Part shown: piece by piece, positions 1 through 12,845 of the stretch | Numbering within the stretch: the first letter of the stretch is position 1 | How the letters are laid out: every line of letters begins with the position of its first letter | Assembly: GCA_033782935.1 (NCBI GenBank) | Contig: JAWQEG010000169.1 | Location: forward strand, 496,001 to 560,000 | From: Petrolisthes cinctipes | Taxonomy: Eukaryota > Arthropoda > Malacostraca > Decapoda > Porcellanidae | DNA: 64,000 nt | Reading direction: 5' to 3' | Program-made: the position numbers and the translations under genes | Notes under the pieces: generated by a model | The model's input: only the letters and a program-made list of their open reading frames with translations | What the model was told of the DNA's origin: nothing | The model's database searches: none

Positions 1-815
1 TTGACTTTGGGCATCTAAAATATCGATTTTCAGCATGTTTTGGGCCTGTATTTTGAAAATACTCTAACACTGAGTAGGCATGTACAGATTGCTTTTGGGA
101 CCCCAAAATATTGAATTTTCGGGTGTTTTGAGCCTGAATTTGAGATATAAACTTGTACTGAAGATGCATGCACATATCGACTTTTGTGCACCTAAAAGAT
201 CGATTTTCAGTATGTTTTGAGCATGTATTTTGAAAATACTCTAACACGGAGTAGGCATGTACAGATCGCTTCTGGGACCCCTAAATATCGAATTTTCGGG
301 TGTTTTGGGACTGAATTTGAGATATCGATTTTTTGGCACCTAAAAGATCGATTTTTAGCATGTTTTTAGCCTATATTTTGAAAATATTCTAGCACTGTAC
401 AGATTGCTTCTGGGACCCCAAAATATTGAATTTTCGGGTGTTTTGAGCCTGAATTTGAGATATAAACGGGTACAGAAGATACATGCAGATATTGACTTTG
501 GGCACCAAAAATATCGATTTTCAGCATGTTTTGGGCCTGAATTTTGAAAATACTCTTACACGGAGTAGGCATGTACAGATCGCTTCTGGGACCCCAAAAT
601 ATCGAATTTTCGGGTGTTTAGGGCCAGAATTTGAGATATAAACGGGTACAGAAGATGCATGCACATATCGACTTTTGGGCACCTAAAAGATCGATTTTCA
701 GTATGTTTTTGGCCTGTATTTTGAAAATACTCTAACACGGAATAGGCATGTACAGATACCTTCTGGGACCTCTAAATATCGAATTTTCGGGTGTTTTGGG
801 ACTGAATTTGAGATA
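1..815 (+). repeat. Block A B C- D E, recurs at 16333-17147
   Basis: Monomers start at 1, 177, 325 (167 bp), 492 and 668. The rare variants gcttttgggacc and aaacttgtactg in the first monomer recur at 16333 onward, so the two blocks are copies at an offset of 16332. Confidence 0.88.
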
Positions 816-992
816 TCGATTTTTTAGCATCTAAAATATCGATTTTCAGCATGTTTTGGGCCTGTATTTTGAAAATACTCTAACACTGAGTAGGCATGTA
901 CAGATTGCTTCTGGGACCCCAAAATATTGAATTTACGGGTGTTTTGAGCCTGAATTTGAGATATAAACGGGTACTGAAGATGCATGCACATA

Positions 993-1140
993 TCGACTTT
1001 TGTGCACCTAAAAGATCGATTTTCAGTATGTTTTGAGCATGTATTTTGAAAATACTCTAACACGGAGTAGGCATGTACAGATCGCTTCTGGGACCCCTAA
1101 ATATCGAATTTTCGGGTGTTTTGGGACTGAATTTGAGATA
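993..1140 (+). repeat. Class B short monomer (type example, 148 bp)
   Basis: Opens tcgacttttgtgcacc, carries tatgttttgagcatg, cacggag, CG at both marker sites (gatcgcttc, atatcgaatt), cccctaaat and gttttgggactg, and stops at gagata. Half a is 89 bp; half b is only 59 bp because the last 29 bp found in long monomers is absent. The junction with the next monomer creates GATATC at 1137-1142. Normally sits between A and C. Confidence 0.9.
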
Positions 1141-1142
1141 TC
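1137..1142. other. GATATC site at short-monomer junction (example)
   Basis: The truncated half b of a short monomer ends gagata and the next monomer starts tcga, giving GATATC. Long monomers lack it at both equivalent points (gagatataaac and cacatatcgac). The site therefore marks nearly every B/E junction; an exception is 17147, where the end reads gagtta. Confidence 0.85.
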
Positions 1143-1818
1143 GACTTTTTGGCACCTAAAAGAACGATTTTTAGCATGTTTTTAGCCTATATTTTGAAAA
1201 TATTCTAGAACTGAGTAGGCATGTACAGATTGCTTCTGGGACCCCAAAATATTGAATTTTCGGGTGTTTTGAGCCTGAATTTGAGATATAAACGGGTACA
1301 GAAGATACATGCACATATTGACTTTGGGCATCTAAAATATCGATTTTCAGCATGTTTTGGGCCTGTATTTTGAAAATACTCTAACACGGAGTAGGCATGT
1401 ACAGATTGCTTCTGGGACCCCAAAATATTGAATTTTCGGGTGTTTTGAGCCTGAATTTGAGATATAAACGGGTACTGAAGATGCATGCACATATCGACTT
1501 TTGTGCACCTAAAAGATCGATTTTCAGTATGTTTTGAGCATGTATTTTGAAAATACTCTAACACGGAGTAGGCATGTACAGATCGTTTCTGGGACCACTA
1601 AATATCGAATTTTCGGGTGTTTTGGGACTGAATTTGAGATATCGACTTTTTGGCACCTAAAAGATCGATTTTTAGCATGTTTTTAGCCTATATTTTGAAA
1701 ATATTCTAGCACTGAGTAGGCATGTACAGATTGCTTCTGGGACCCCAAAATATTGAATTTTCGGGTGTTTTGAGCCTGAATTTGAGATATAAACGGGTAC
1801 TGAAGATGCATGCACATA

Positions 1819-3472
1819 TCGACTTTTGTGTACCTAAAAGATCGATTTTCAGTATGTTTTGAGCATGTATTTTGAAAATACTCTAACACGGAGAAGGCAT
1901 GTACAGATCGCTTCTGGGACCCCTAAATATCAAATTTTCGGGTGTTTTGGGACTGAATTTGAGATATCGACTTTTTGGCACCTAAAATGTCGATTTTTAG
2001 CATGTTTTTAGCCTATATTTTGAAAATATTCTAGCACTGTGTAGGCATGTACAGATTGCTTCTGGGACCCCAAAATATTGAATTTTCGGGTGTTTTGAGC
2101 CTGAATTTGAGATATAAACGGGTACAGAAGATGCATGCACTTATCGACTTTTGGGCACCTAAAAGATCGATTTTCAGTATGTTTTTGGACTGTATTTTGA
2201 AAATACTCTAACACGGAGTAGGCATGTACAGATACCTTTTGGGTCCTCTAAATATCGAATTTTCGGGTGTTTTGGGACTGAATTTGAGATATCGATTTTT
2301 TGGCACCTAAAATGTCGATTTTTAGCATGTTTTTTAGCCTATATTTTGAAAATATTCTAGCACTGTGTAGGCATGTACAGATTGCTTCTGGGACCCCAAA
2401 ATATTGAATTTTCGGGTGTTTTGAGCCTGAATTTGAGATATAAACGGGTACAGAAGATACATGCACATATTGACTTTGGGCATCTAAAATATCGATTTTT
2501 AGCATGTTTTGGGCCTGTATTTTGAAAATACTCTAACACTGAGTAGGCATGTACAGATTGCTTCTGGGACCCCAAAATATTGAATTTTCGGGTGTTTTGA
2601 GCCTGAATTTGAGATATAAACGGGTACTGAAGATGCATGCACATATCGACTTTTGTGTACCTAAAAGATCGATTTTCAGTATGTTTTGAGCATGTATTTT
2701 GAAAATACTCTAACACGGAGAAGGCATGTACAGATCGCTTCTGGGACCCCTAAATATCAAATTTTCGGGTGTTTTGGGACTGAATTTGAGATATCGACTT
2801 TTTGGCACCTAAAATGTCGATTTTTAGCATGTTTTTAGCCTATATTTTGAAAATATTCTAGCACTGTGTAGGCATGTACAGATTGCTTCTGGGACCCCAA
2901 AATATTGAATTTTCGGGTGTTTTGAGCCTGAATTTGAGATATAAACGGGTACAGAAGATGCATGCACTTATCGACTTTTGGGCACCTAAAAGATCGATTT
3001 TCAGTATGTTTTTGGACTGTATTTTGAAAATACTCTAACACGGAGTAGGCATGTACAGATACCTTTTGGGTCCTCTAAATATCGAATTTTCGGGTGTTTT
3101 GGGACTGAATTTGAGATATCGATTTTTTGGCACCTAAAATGTCGATTTTTAGCATGTTTTTTAGCCTATATTTTGAAAATATTCTAGCACTGAGTAGGCA
3201 TGTACAGATTGCTTCTGGGACCGCAAAATATTGAATTTTCGGGTGTTTTGAGCTTGAATTTGAGATATAAACGGGTACAGAAGATACATGCACATATTGA
3301 CTTTGGGCACCAAAAATATCGATTTTCAGCATGTTTTGGGCCTGTATTTTGAAAATACTCTAACACTGAGTAGGCATGTACAGATTGCTTCTGGGACCCC
3401 AAAATATCGAATTTTCGGGTGTTTAGGGCCAGAATTTGAGATATAAACGGGTACAGAAGATGCATGCACATA
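1819..3472 (+). repeat. 827 bp pentamer B-C/F-E-F-A, two tandem copies
   Basis: Copies are 1819-2645 and 2646-3472. Lengths 148+177+148+178+176 give 827. Both contain cacttatcgac, tttttggactg and tttttttagcc variants. The last monomer of copy two is a D/A hybrid. Confidence 0.88.
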
Positions 3473-3620
3473 TCGACTTTTGGGCACCTAAAAGATCGAT
3501 TTTCAGTATGTTTTGAGCATGTATTTTGAAAATACTCTAACACGGAGTAGGCATGTATAGATACCTTTTGGGACCTCTAAATATCGAATTTTCGGGTGTT
3601 TTGGGACTGAATTTGAGATA
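3473..3620 (+). repeat. E/B hybrid short monomer
   Basis: Opens as E but has the B-type gttttgagcatg, then returns to the E-type gataccttttgggacctc. It links the 827 bp block to the 1642 bp block. A copy lies at 11556-11703. Confidence 0.8.
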
Positions 3621-6600
3621 TCGATTTTTTGGCACCTAAAATGTCGATTTTTAGCATGTTTTTAGCCTATATTTTGAAAATATTTTAGCACTGTGTAGGC
3701 ATGTACAGATTGCTTCTGGGACCCCAAAATATTGAATTTTCGGGTGTTTTGAGCCTGAATTTGAGATATAAACGGGTACAGAAGATACATGCACATCTCG
3801 ACTTCTGGGCACCTAAAAGATCGATTTTCAGTATGTTTTTGGCCTGTATTTTGAAAATACTCTAACACGGAGTAGGCATGCACAGATACCTTCTGGGACC
3901 TCTAAATATCGAATTTTCGGGTGTTTTGGGACTGAATTTGAGATATCGACTTTTTGGCACCTAAAATGTCGATTTTTAGCATGTTTTTAGCCTATATTTT
4001 GAAAATATTTTAGCACTGTGTAGGCATGTACAGATTGCTTCTGGGACCCCAAAATATTGAATTTTCGGGTGTTTTGAGCCTGAATTTGAGATATAAACGG
4101 GTACAGAAGATACATGCACATATTGACTTTGGGCACCAAAAATATCGATTTTCAGCATGTTTTGGGCCTGAATTTTGAAAATACTCTTACACGGAGTAGG
4201 CATGTACAGATCGCTTCTGGGACCCCAAAATATCGAATTTTCGAGTGTTTAGGGCCAGAATTTGAGATATAAACGGGTACAGAAGATGCATGCACATATC
4301 GACTTTTGGGCACCTAAAAGATCGATTTTCAGTATGTTTTTGGCCTGTATTTTGAAAATACTCTAACACGGAGTAGGCATGTACAGATACCTTCTGGGAC
4401 CTCTAAATATCGAATTTTCGGGTGTTTTGGGACTGAATTTGAGATATCGATTTTTTAGCATCTAAAATATCGATTTTCAGCATGTTTTGGGCCTGTATTT
4501 TGAAAATACTCTAACACTGAGTAGGCATGTACAGATTGCTTCTGGGACCCCAAAATATTGAATTTACGGGTGTTTTGAGCCTGAATTTGAGATATAAACG
4601 GGTACTGAAGATGCATGCACATATCGACTTTTGTGCACCTAAAAGATCGATTTTCAGTATGTTTTAAGCATGTATTTTGAAAATACTCTAACACGGAGTA
4701 GGCATGTACAGATCGCTTCTGGGACCCCTAAATATCGAATTTTCGGGTGTTTTGGGACTGAATTTGAGATATCGACTTTTTGGCACCTAAAAGATCGATT
4801 TTTAGCATGTTTTTAGCCTATATTTTGAAAATATTCTAGCACTGTACAGATTGCTTCTGGGACCCCAAAATATTGAATTTTCGGGTGTTTTGAGCCTGAA
4901 TTTGAGATATAAACGGGTACAGAAGATACATGCACATATTGACTTTGGGCATCTAAAATATCGATTTTCAGCATGTTTTGGGCCTGTAATTTGAAAATAC
5001 TCTAACACTGAGTAGGCATGTACAGATTGCTTCTGGGACCCCAAAATATTGAATTTTCGGGTGTTTTGAGCCTGAATTTGAGATATAAACGGGTACTGAA
5101 GATGCAAGCACATATCGACTTTTGTGCACCTAAAAGATCGATTTTCAGTATGTTTTGAGCATGTATTTTGAAAATACTCTAACACGGAGTAGGCATGTAC
5201 AGATCGCTTCTGGGACCCCTAAATATCGAATTTTCGGGTGTTTTGGGACTGAATTTGAGATATCGATTTTTTGGCACCTAAAATGTCGATTTTTAGCATG
5301 TTTTTAGCCTATATTTTGAAAATATTTTAGCACTGTGTAGGCATGTACAGATTGCTTCTGGGACCCCAAAATATTGAATTTTCGGGTGTTTTGAGCCTGA
5401 ATTTGAGATATAAACGGGTACAGAAGATACATGCACATCTCGACTTCTGGGCACCTAAAAGATCGATTTTCAGTATGTTTTTGGCCTGTATTTTGAAAAT
5501 ACTCTAACACGGAGTAGGCATGCACAGATACCTTCTGGGACCTCTAAATATCGAATTTTCGGGTGTTTTGGGACTGAATTTGAGATATCGACTTTTTGGC
5601 ACCTAAAATGTCGATTTTTAGCATGTTTTTAGCCTATATTTTGAAAATATTTTAGCACTGTGTAGGCATGTACAGATTGCTTCTGGGACCCCAAAATATT
5701 GAATTTTCGGGTGTTTTGAGCCTGAATTTGAGATATAAACGGGTACAGAAGATACATGCACATATTGACTTTGGGCACCAAAAATATCGATTTTCAGCAT
5801 GTTTTGGGCCTGAATTTTGAAAATACTCTTACACGGAGTAGGCATGTACAGATCGCTTCTGGGACCCCAAAATATCGAATTTTCGAGTGTTTAGGGCCAG
5901 AATTTGAGATATAAACGGGTACAGAAGATGCATGCACATATCGACTTTTGGGCACCTAAAAGATCGATTTTCAGTATGTTTTTGGCCTGTATTTTGAAAA
6001 TACTCTAACACGGAGTAGGCATGTACAGATACCTTCTGGGACCTCTAAATATCGAATTTTCGGGTGTTTTGGGACTGAATTTGAGATATCGATTTTTTAG
6101 CATCTAAAATATCGATTTTCAGCATGTTTTGGGCCTGTATTTTGAAAATACTCTAACACTGAGTAGGCATGTACAGATTGCTTCTGGGACCCCAAAATAT
6201 TGAATTTACGGGTGTTTTGAGCCTGAATTTGAGATATAAACGGGTACTGAAGATGCATGCACATATCGACTTTTGTGCACCTAAAAGATCGATTTTCAGT
6301 ATGTTTTAAGCATGTATTTTGAAAATACTCTAAAACGGAGTAGGCATGTACAGATCGCTTCTGGGACCCCTAAATATCGAATTTTCGGGTGTTTTGGGAC
6401 TGAATTTGAGATATCGACTTTTTGGCACCTAAAAGATCGATTTTTGGCATGTTTTTAGCCTATATTTTGAAAATATTCTAGCACTGTACAGATTGCTTCT
6501 GGGACCCCAAAATATTGAATTTTCGGGTGTTTTGAGCCTGAATTTGAGATATAAACGGGTACAGAAGATACATGCACATATTGACTTTGGGCATCTAAAA

Positions 6601-6904
6601 TATCGATTTTCAGCATGTTTTGGGCCTGTAATTTGAAAATACTCTAACACTGAGTAGGCATGTACAGATTGCTTCTGGGACCCCAAAATATTGAATTTTC
6701 GGGTGTTTTGAGCCTGAATTTGAGATATAAACGGGTACTGAAGATGCAAGCACATATCGACTTTTGTGCACCTAAAAGATCGATTTTCAGTATGTTTTGA
6801 GCATGTATTTTGAAAATACTCTAACACGGAGTAGGCATGTACAGATCGCTTCTGGGACCCCTAAATATCGAATTTTCGGGTGTTTTGGGACTGAATTTGA
6901 GATA
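3621..6904 (+). repeat. 1642 bp decamer, two tandem copies
   Basis: Copies are 3621-5262 and 5263-6904: F E C/F D E F/A B C- A B, 177+148+177+176+148+177+148+167+176+148. Shared rare variants: cacatctcgacttctggg, aggcatgcacagatacc, tcgagtgtttaggg, gttttaagcatg and gcaagcacata. Confidence 0.9.
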
Positions 6905-7748
6905 TCGACTTTTTGGCACCAAAAAGATCGATTTTTAGCATGTTTTTAGCCTATATTTTGAAAATATTCTAGCACTGAATAGGCATGTACAGATTGCTTC
7001 TGGGACCCCAAAATATTGAATTTTCGGGTATTTTGAGCCTGAATTTGAAATATAAACGGGTACAGAAGATACATGCACATATTGACTTTGGGCACCAAAA
7101 ATATCGATTTTCAGCATGTTTTGGGCCTGAATTTTGAAAATACTCTAACACGGAGTAGGCATGTACAGATCGCTTCTGGGACCCGCAAATATCGAATTTT
7201 CGGGTGTTTAGGGCTAGAATTTGAGATATAAACGGATACAGAAGATGCATGCACATATCGACTTTTGGGCACCTAAAAGATCGATTTTCAGTATGTTTTT
7301 GGCCTGTATTTTGAAAATACTCTAACACGGAGTAGGCATGTACAGATACCCTCTGGGACCTCTAAATATCGAATTTTCGGGTGTTTTGGGACTGAATTTG
7401 AGATATCGATTTTTTGGCACCTAAAATGTCGATGTTTAGCATGTTTTTAGCCTATATTTTGAAAATATTCTAGCACTGTACAGATTGCTTCTGGGACCCC
7501 AAAATATTGAATTTTCGGGTGTTTTGAGCCTGAATTTGAGATATAAACGGGTACAGAAGATACATGCACATATTGACTTTGGGCACCAAAAATATCGATT
7601 TTCAGCATGTTTTGGGCCTGAATTTTGAAAATACTCTAACACGTAGTAGGCATGTACAGATCGCTTCTGGGACCCCAAAATATCGAATTTTCGGGTGTTT
7701 AGGGCCAGAATTTGAGATATAAACGGGTACAGAAGATGCATGCACATA

Positions 7749-7925
7749 TCGACTTTTGGGCACCTAAAAGATCGATTTTCAGTATGTTTTTGGCCTGTAT
7801 TTTGAAAATACTCTAACACGGAGTAGGCATGTACTGATCGCTTCTGGGACCCCAAAATATCGAATTTTCGGGTGTTTAGGGCCAGAATTTGAGATATAAA
7901 CGGGTACAGAAGATGCATGCACATA
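7749..7925 (+). repeat. E/D hybrid long monomer
   Basis: Half a is E-type (tttttggcctgtatt); half b is D-type (gtttagggcc) with the full 29 bp tail. It is the reciprocal of the D/E short type. Copies or similar hybrids lie at 18808, 31775, 34874 and 61369. Confidence 0.85.
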
Positions 7926-8250
7926 TCGACTTTTGGGCACCTAAAAGATCGATTTTCAGTATGTTTTTGGCCTGTATTTTGAAAATACTCTAACACGGAG
8001 TAGGCATGTACAGATACCTTCTGGGACCTCTAAATATCGAATTTTCGGGTGTTTTGGGACTGAATTTGAGATATCGATTTTTTGGCACCTAAAATGTCGA
8101 TTTTTAGCATGTTTTTCGCCTATATTTTGAAAATATTCTAGCACTGTTTAGGCATGTACAGATTGCTTCTGGGACCCCAAAATATTGAATTTTCGGGTAT
8201 TTTGAGCCTGAATTTGAAATATAAACGGGTACAGAAGATACATGCACATA

Positions 8251-8397
8251 TTGACTTTGGGCACCAAAAATATCGATTTTCAGCATGTTTTGGGCCTGAA
8301 TTTTGAAAATACTCTAACACGGAGTAGGCATGTACAGATACCTTCTGGGACCTCTAAATATCGAATTTTCGGGTGTTTTGGGACTGAATTTGAGATA
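8251..8397 (+). repeat. D/E hybrid short monomer (147 bp)
   Basis: Half a is D-type (gcctgaatttt); half b is E-type (gataccttctgggacctc) and stops at gagata. Same structure at 25399-25545, 43096-43242 and 52454-52600. Confidence 0.85.
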
Positions 8398-10878
8398 TCG
8401 ATTTTTTAGCATCTAAAATATCGATTTTCAGCATGTTTTGGGCCTGTATTTTGAAAATACTCTAACACTGAGTAGGCATGTACAGATTGCTTCTGGGACC
8501 CCAAAATATTGAATTTACGGGTGTTTTGAGCCTGAATTTGAGATATAAACGGGTACTGAAGATGCATGCACATATCGACTTTTGTGCACCTAAAAGATCG
8601 ATTTTCAGTATGTTTTGAGCATGTATTTTGAAAATACTCTAACACGGAGTAGGCATGTACAGATCGCTTCTGGGACCCCTAAATATCGAATTTTCGGGTG
8701 TTTTGGGACTGAATTTGAGATATCGACTTTTTGGCACCTAAAAGAACGATTTTTAGCATGTTTTTAGCCTATATTTTGAAAATATTCTAGAACTGAGTAG
8801 GCATGTACAGATTGCTTCTGGGACCCCAAAATATTGAATTTTCGGGTGTTTTGAGCCTGAATTTGAGATATAAACGGGTACAGAAGATACATGCACATAT
8901 TGACTTTGGGCATCTAAAATATCGATTTTCAGCATGTTTTGGGCCTGTATTTTGAAAATACTCTAACACGGAGTAGGCATGTACAGATTGCTTCTGGGAC
9001 CCCAAAATATTGAATTTTCGGGTGTTTTGAGCCTGAATTTGAGATATAAACGGGTACTGAAGATGCATGCACATATCGACTTTTGTGCACCTAAAAGATC
9101 GATTTTCAGTATGTTTTGAGCATGTATTTTGAAAATACTCTAACACGGAGTAGGCATGTACAGATCGTTTCTGGGACCACTAAATATAGAATTTTCGGGT
9201 GTTTTGGGACTGAATTTGAGATATCGACTTTTTGGCACCTAAAAGATCGATTTTTAGCATGTTTTTAGCCTATATTTTGAAAATATTCTAGCACTGAGTA
9301 GGCATGTACAGATTGCTTCTGGGACCCCAAAATATTGAATTTTCGGGTGTTTTGAGCCTGAATTTGAGATATAAACGGGTACTGAAGATGCATGCACATA
9401 TCGACTTTTGTGCACCTAAAAGATCGATTTTCAGTATGTTTTGAGCATGTATTTTGAAAATACTCTAACACGGAGAAGGCATGTACAGATCGCTTCTGGG
9501 ACCCCTAAATATCAAATTTTCGGGTGTTTTGGGACTGAATTTGAGATATCGACTTTTTGGCACCTAAAATGTCGATTTTTAGCATGTTTTTAGCCTATAT
9601 TTTAAAAATATTCTAGCACTGTGTAGGCATGTACAGATTGCTTCTGGGACCCCAAAATATTGAATTTTCGGGTGTTTTGAGCCTGAATTTGAGATATAAA
9701 CGGGTACAGAAGATGCATGCACTTATCGACTTTTGGGCACCTAAAAGATCGATTTTCAGTATGTTTTTGGACTGTATTTTGAAAATACTCTAACACGGAG
9801 TAGGCATGTACAGATACCTTTTGGGACCTCTAAATATCGAATTTTCGGGTGTTTTGGGACTGAATTTGAGATATCGATTTTTTGGCACCTAAAATGTCGA
9901 TTTTTAGCATGTTTTTTAGCCTATATTTTTAAAATATTCTAGCACTGTGTAGGCATGTACAGATTGCTTCTGGGACCCCAAAATATTGAATTTTCGGGTG
10001 TTTTGAGCCTGAATTTGAGATATAAACGGGTACAGAAGATACATGCACATATTGACTTTGGGCATCTAAAATATCGATTTTTAGCATGTTTTGGGCCTGT
10101 ATTTTGAAAATACTCTAACACTGAGTAGGCATGTACAGATTGCTTCTGGGACCCCAAAATATTGAATTTTCGGGTGTTTTGAGCCTGAATTTGAGATATA
10201 AACGGGTACTGAAGATGCATGCACATATCGACTTTTGTGCACCTAAAAGATCGATTTTCAGTATGTTTTGAGCATGTATTTTGAAAATACTCTAACACGG
10301 AGAAGGCATGTACAGATCGCTTCTGGGACCCCTAAATATCAAATTTTCGGGTGTTTTGGGACTGAATTTGAGATATCGACTTTTTGGCACCTAAAATGTC
10401 GATTTTTAGCATGTTTTTAGCCTATATTTTGAAAATATTCTAGCACTGTGTAGGCATGTACAGATTGCTTCTGGGACCCCAAAATATTGAATTTTCGGGT
10501 GTTTTGAGCCTGAATTTGAGATATAAACGGGTACAGAAGATGCATGCACTTATCGACTTTTGGGCACCTAAAAGATCGATTTTCAGTATGTTTTTGGACT
10601 GTATTTTGAAAATACTCTAACACGGAGTAGGCATGTACAGATACCTTTTGGGACCTCTAAATATCGAATTTTCGGGTGTTTTGGGACTGAATTTGAGATA
10701 TCGATTTTTTGGCACCTAAAATGTCGATTTTTAGCATGTTTTTTAGCCTATATTTTGAAAATATTCTAGCACTGTGTAGGCATGTACAGATTGCTTCTGG
10801 GACCCCAAAATATTGAATTTTCGGGTGTTTTGAGCCTGAATTTGAGATATAAACGGGTACAGAAGATACATGCACATA
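8398..10878 (+). repeat. Second copy of 816-3296
   Basis: Same order of hybrids and variants as 816-3296, including two copies of the 827 bp pentamer (9401-10227 and 10228-11054, the second running past this block). Small differences such as atattttaaaaat at 9598 and 9926 separate the copies. Confidence 0.88.
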
Positions 10879-12845
10879 TTGACTTTGGGCATCTAAAATA
10901 TCGATTTTTAACATGTTTTGGGCATGTATTTTGAAAATACTCTAACACTGAGTAGGCATGTACAGATTGCTTCTGGGACCCCAAAATATTGAATTTTCGG
11001 GTGTTTTGAGCCTGAATTTGAGATATAAACGGGTACTGAAGATGCATGCACATATCGACTTTTGTGCACCTAAAAGATCGATTTTCAGTATGTTTTGAGT
11101 ATGTATTTTGAAAATACTCTAACACGGAGTAGGCATGTACAGATCGATTCTGGGACCCCTAAATATCGAATTTTCGGGTGTTTTGGGACTGAATTTGAGA
11201 TATCGACTTTTTGGCACCTAAAAGACCGATTTTTAGCATGTTTTTAGCCTATATTTTGAAAATATTCTAGCACTGAGTAGGCATGTACAGATTGCTTCTG
11301 GGACCGCAAAATATTGAATTTTCGGGTGTTTTGAGCTTGAATTTGAGATATAAACGGGTACAGAAGATACATGCACATATTGACTTTGGGCACCAAAAAT
11401 ATCGATTTTCAGCATGTTTTGGGCCTGTATTTTGAAAATACTCTAACACTGAGTAGGCATGTACAGATTGCTTCTGGGACCCCAAAATATCGAATTTTCG
11501 GGTGTTTAGGGCCAGAATTTGAGATATAAACGGGTACAGAAGATGCATGCACATATCGACTTTTGGGCACCTAAAAGATCGATTTTCAGTATGTTTTGAG
11601 CATGTATTTTGAAAATACTCTAACACGGAGTAGGCATGTACAGATACCTTTTGGGACCTCTAAATATCGAATTTTCGGGTGTTTTGGGACTGAATTTGAG
11701 ATATCGATTTTTTGGCACCTAAAATGTCGATTTTTAGCATGTTTTTTAGCCTATATTTTGAAAATATTCTAGCACTGTGTAGGCATGTACAGATTGCTTC
11801 TGCGACCCCAAAATATTGAATTTTCGGGTGTTTTGAGCCTGAATTTGAGATATAAACGGGTACAGAAGATACATGCACATCTCGACTTCTGGGCACCTAA
11901 AAGATCGATTTTCAGTATGTTTTTGGCCTGTATTTTGAAAATACTCTAACACGGAGTAGGCATGTACAGATACCTTTTGGGACCTCTAAATATCGAATTT
12001 TCGGGTGTTTTGGGACTGAATTTGAGATATCGACTTTTTGGCACCTAAAATGTCGATTTTTAGCATGTTTTTAGCCTATATTTTGAAAATATTTTAGCAC
12101 TGTGTAGGCATGTACAGATTGCTTCTGGGACCCCAAAATATTGAATTTTCGGGTGTTTTGAGCCTGAATTTGAGATATAAACGGGTACAGAAGATACATG
12201 CACATCTCGACTTCTGGGCACCTAAAAGATCGATTTTCAGTATGTTTTTGGCCTGTATTTTGAAAATACTCTAACACGGAGTAGGCATGCACAGATACCT
12301 TCTGGGACCTCTAAATATAGAATTTTCGGGTGTTTTGGGACTGAATTTGAGATATCGACTTTTTGGCACCTAAAATGTCGATTTTTAGCATGTTTTTAGC
12401 CTATATTTTGAAAATATTTTAGCACTGTGTAGGCATGTACAGATTGCTTCTGGGACCCCAAAATATTGAATTTTCGGGTGTTTTGAGCCTGAATTTGAGA
12501 TATAAACGGGTACAGAAGATACATGCACATATTGACTTTGGGCACCAAAAATATCGATTTTCAGCATGTTTTGGGCCTGAATATTGAAAATACTCTAACA
12601 CGGAGTAGGCATGTACAGATTGCTTCTGCGACCCCAAAATATCGAATTTTCGGGTGTTTTGAGCCAGAATTTGAGATATAAACGGGTACAGAAGATGCAT
12701 GCACATATCGACTTTTGGGCACCTAAAAGATCGATTTTCAGTATGTTTTTGGCCTGTATTTTGAAAATACTCTAACACGGAGTAGGCATGTTCTGGGACC
12801 TCTAAATATCGAATTTTCGGGTGTTTTGGGACTGAATTTGAGATA
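10879..12845 (+). repeat. Mixed block, partial copy of 3.3-4.4 kb
   Basis: Order: A B C D/A E/B F E C/F E C/F D E(138 bp). 11380-11881 matches 3297-3797, and 12207-12845 matches 3798-4446 at an offset of 8409. Relative to that copy it has gained whole monomers. The last E lacks 10 bp (aggcatg-ttctggg). Confidence 0.83.

Larger units (their letters stand above)
816..3296 (+). repeat. Block duplicated at 8398-10878 (offset 7582)
   Basis: Order: F/A B C A B C, B C/F E F A, B C/F E F. All monomer boundaries fall at the same offset in the other copy, and shared rare variants include agaacg, gatcgtttctgggaccac and the extra-T F monomers. The opening monomer (816-992) is an F/A hybrid. Confidence 0.88.
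6905..8397 (+). repeat. Mixed block C D E F- D E/D-long E F D/E-short
   Basis: Contains an E-start monomer with a long D ending (7749-7925, 177 bp) and, 325 bp further on, a D-start monomer with a short E ending (8251-8397, 147 bp). Everything up to 8250 recurs at 17964-19309 at an offset of 11059. Confidence 0.88.
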
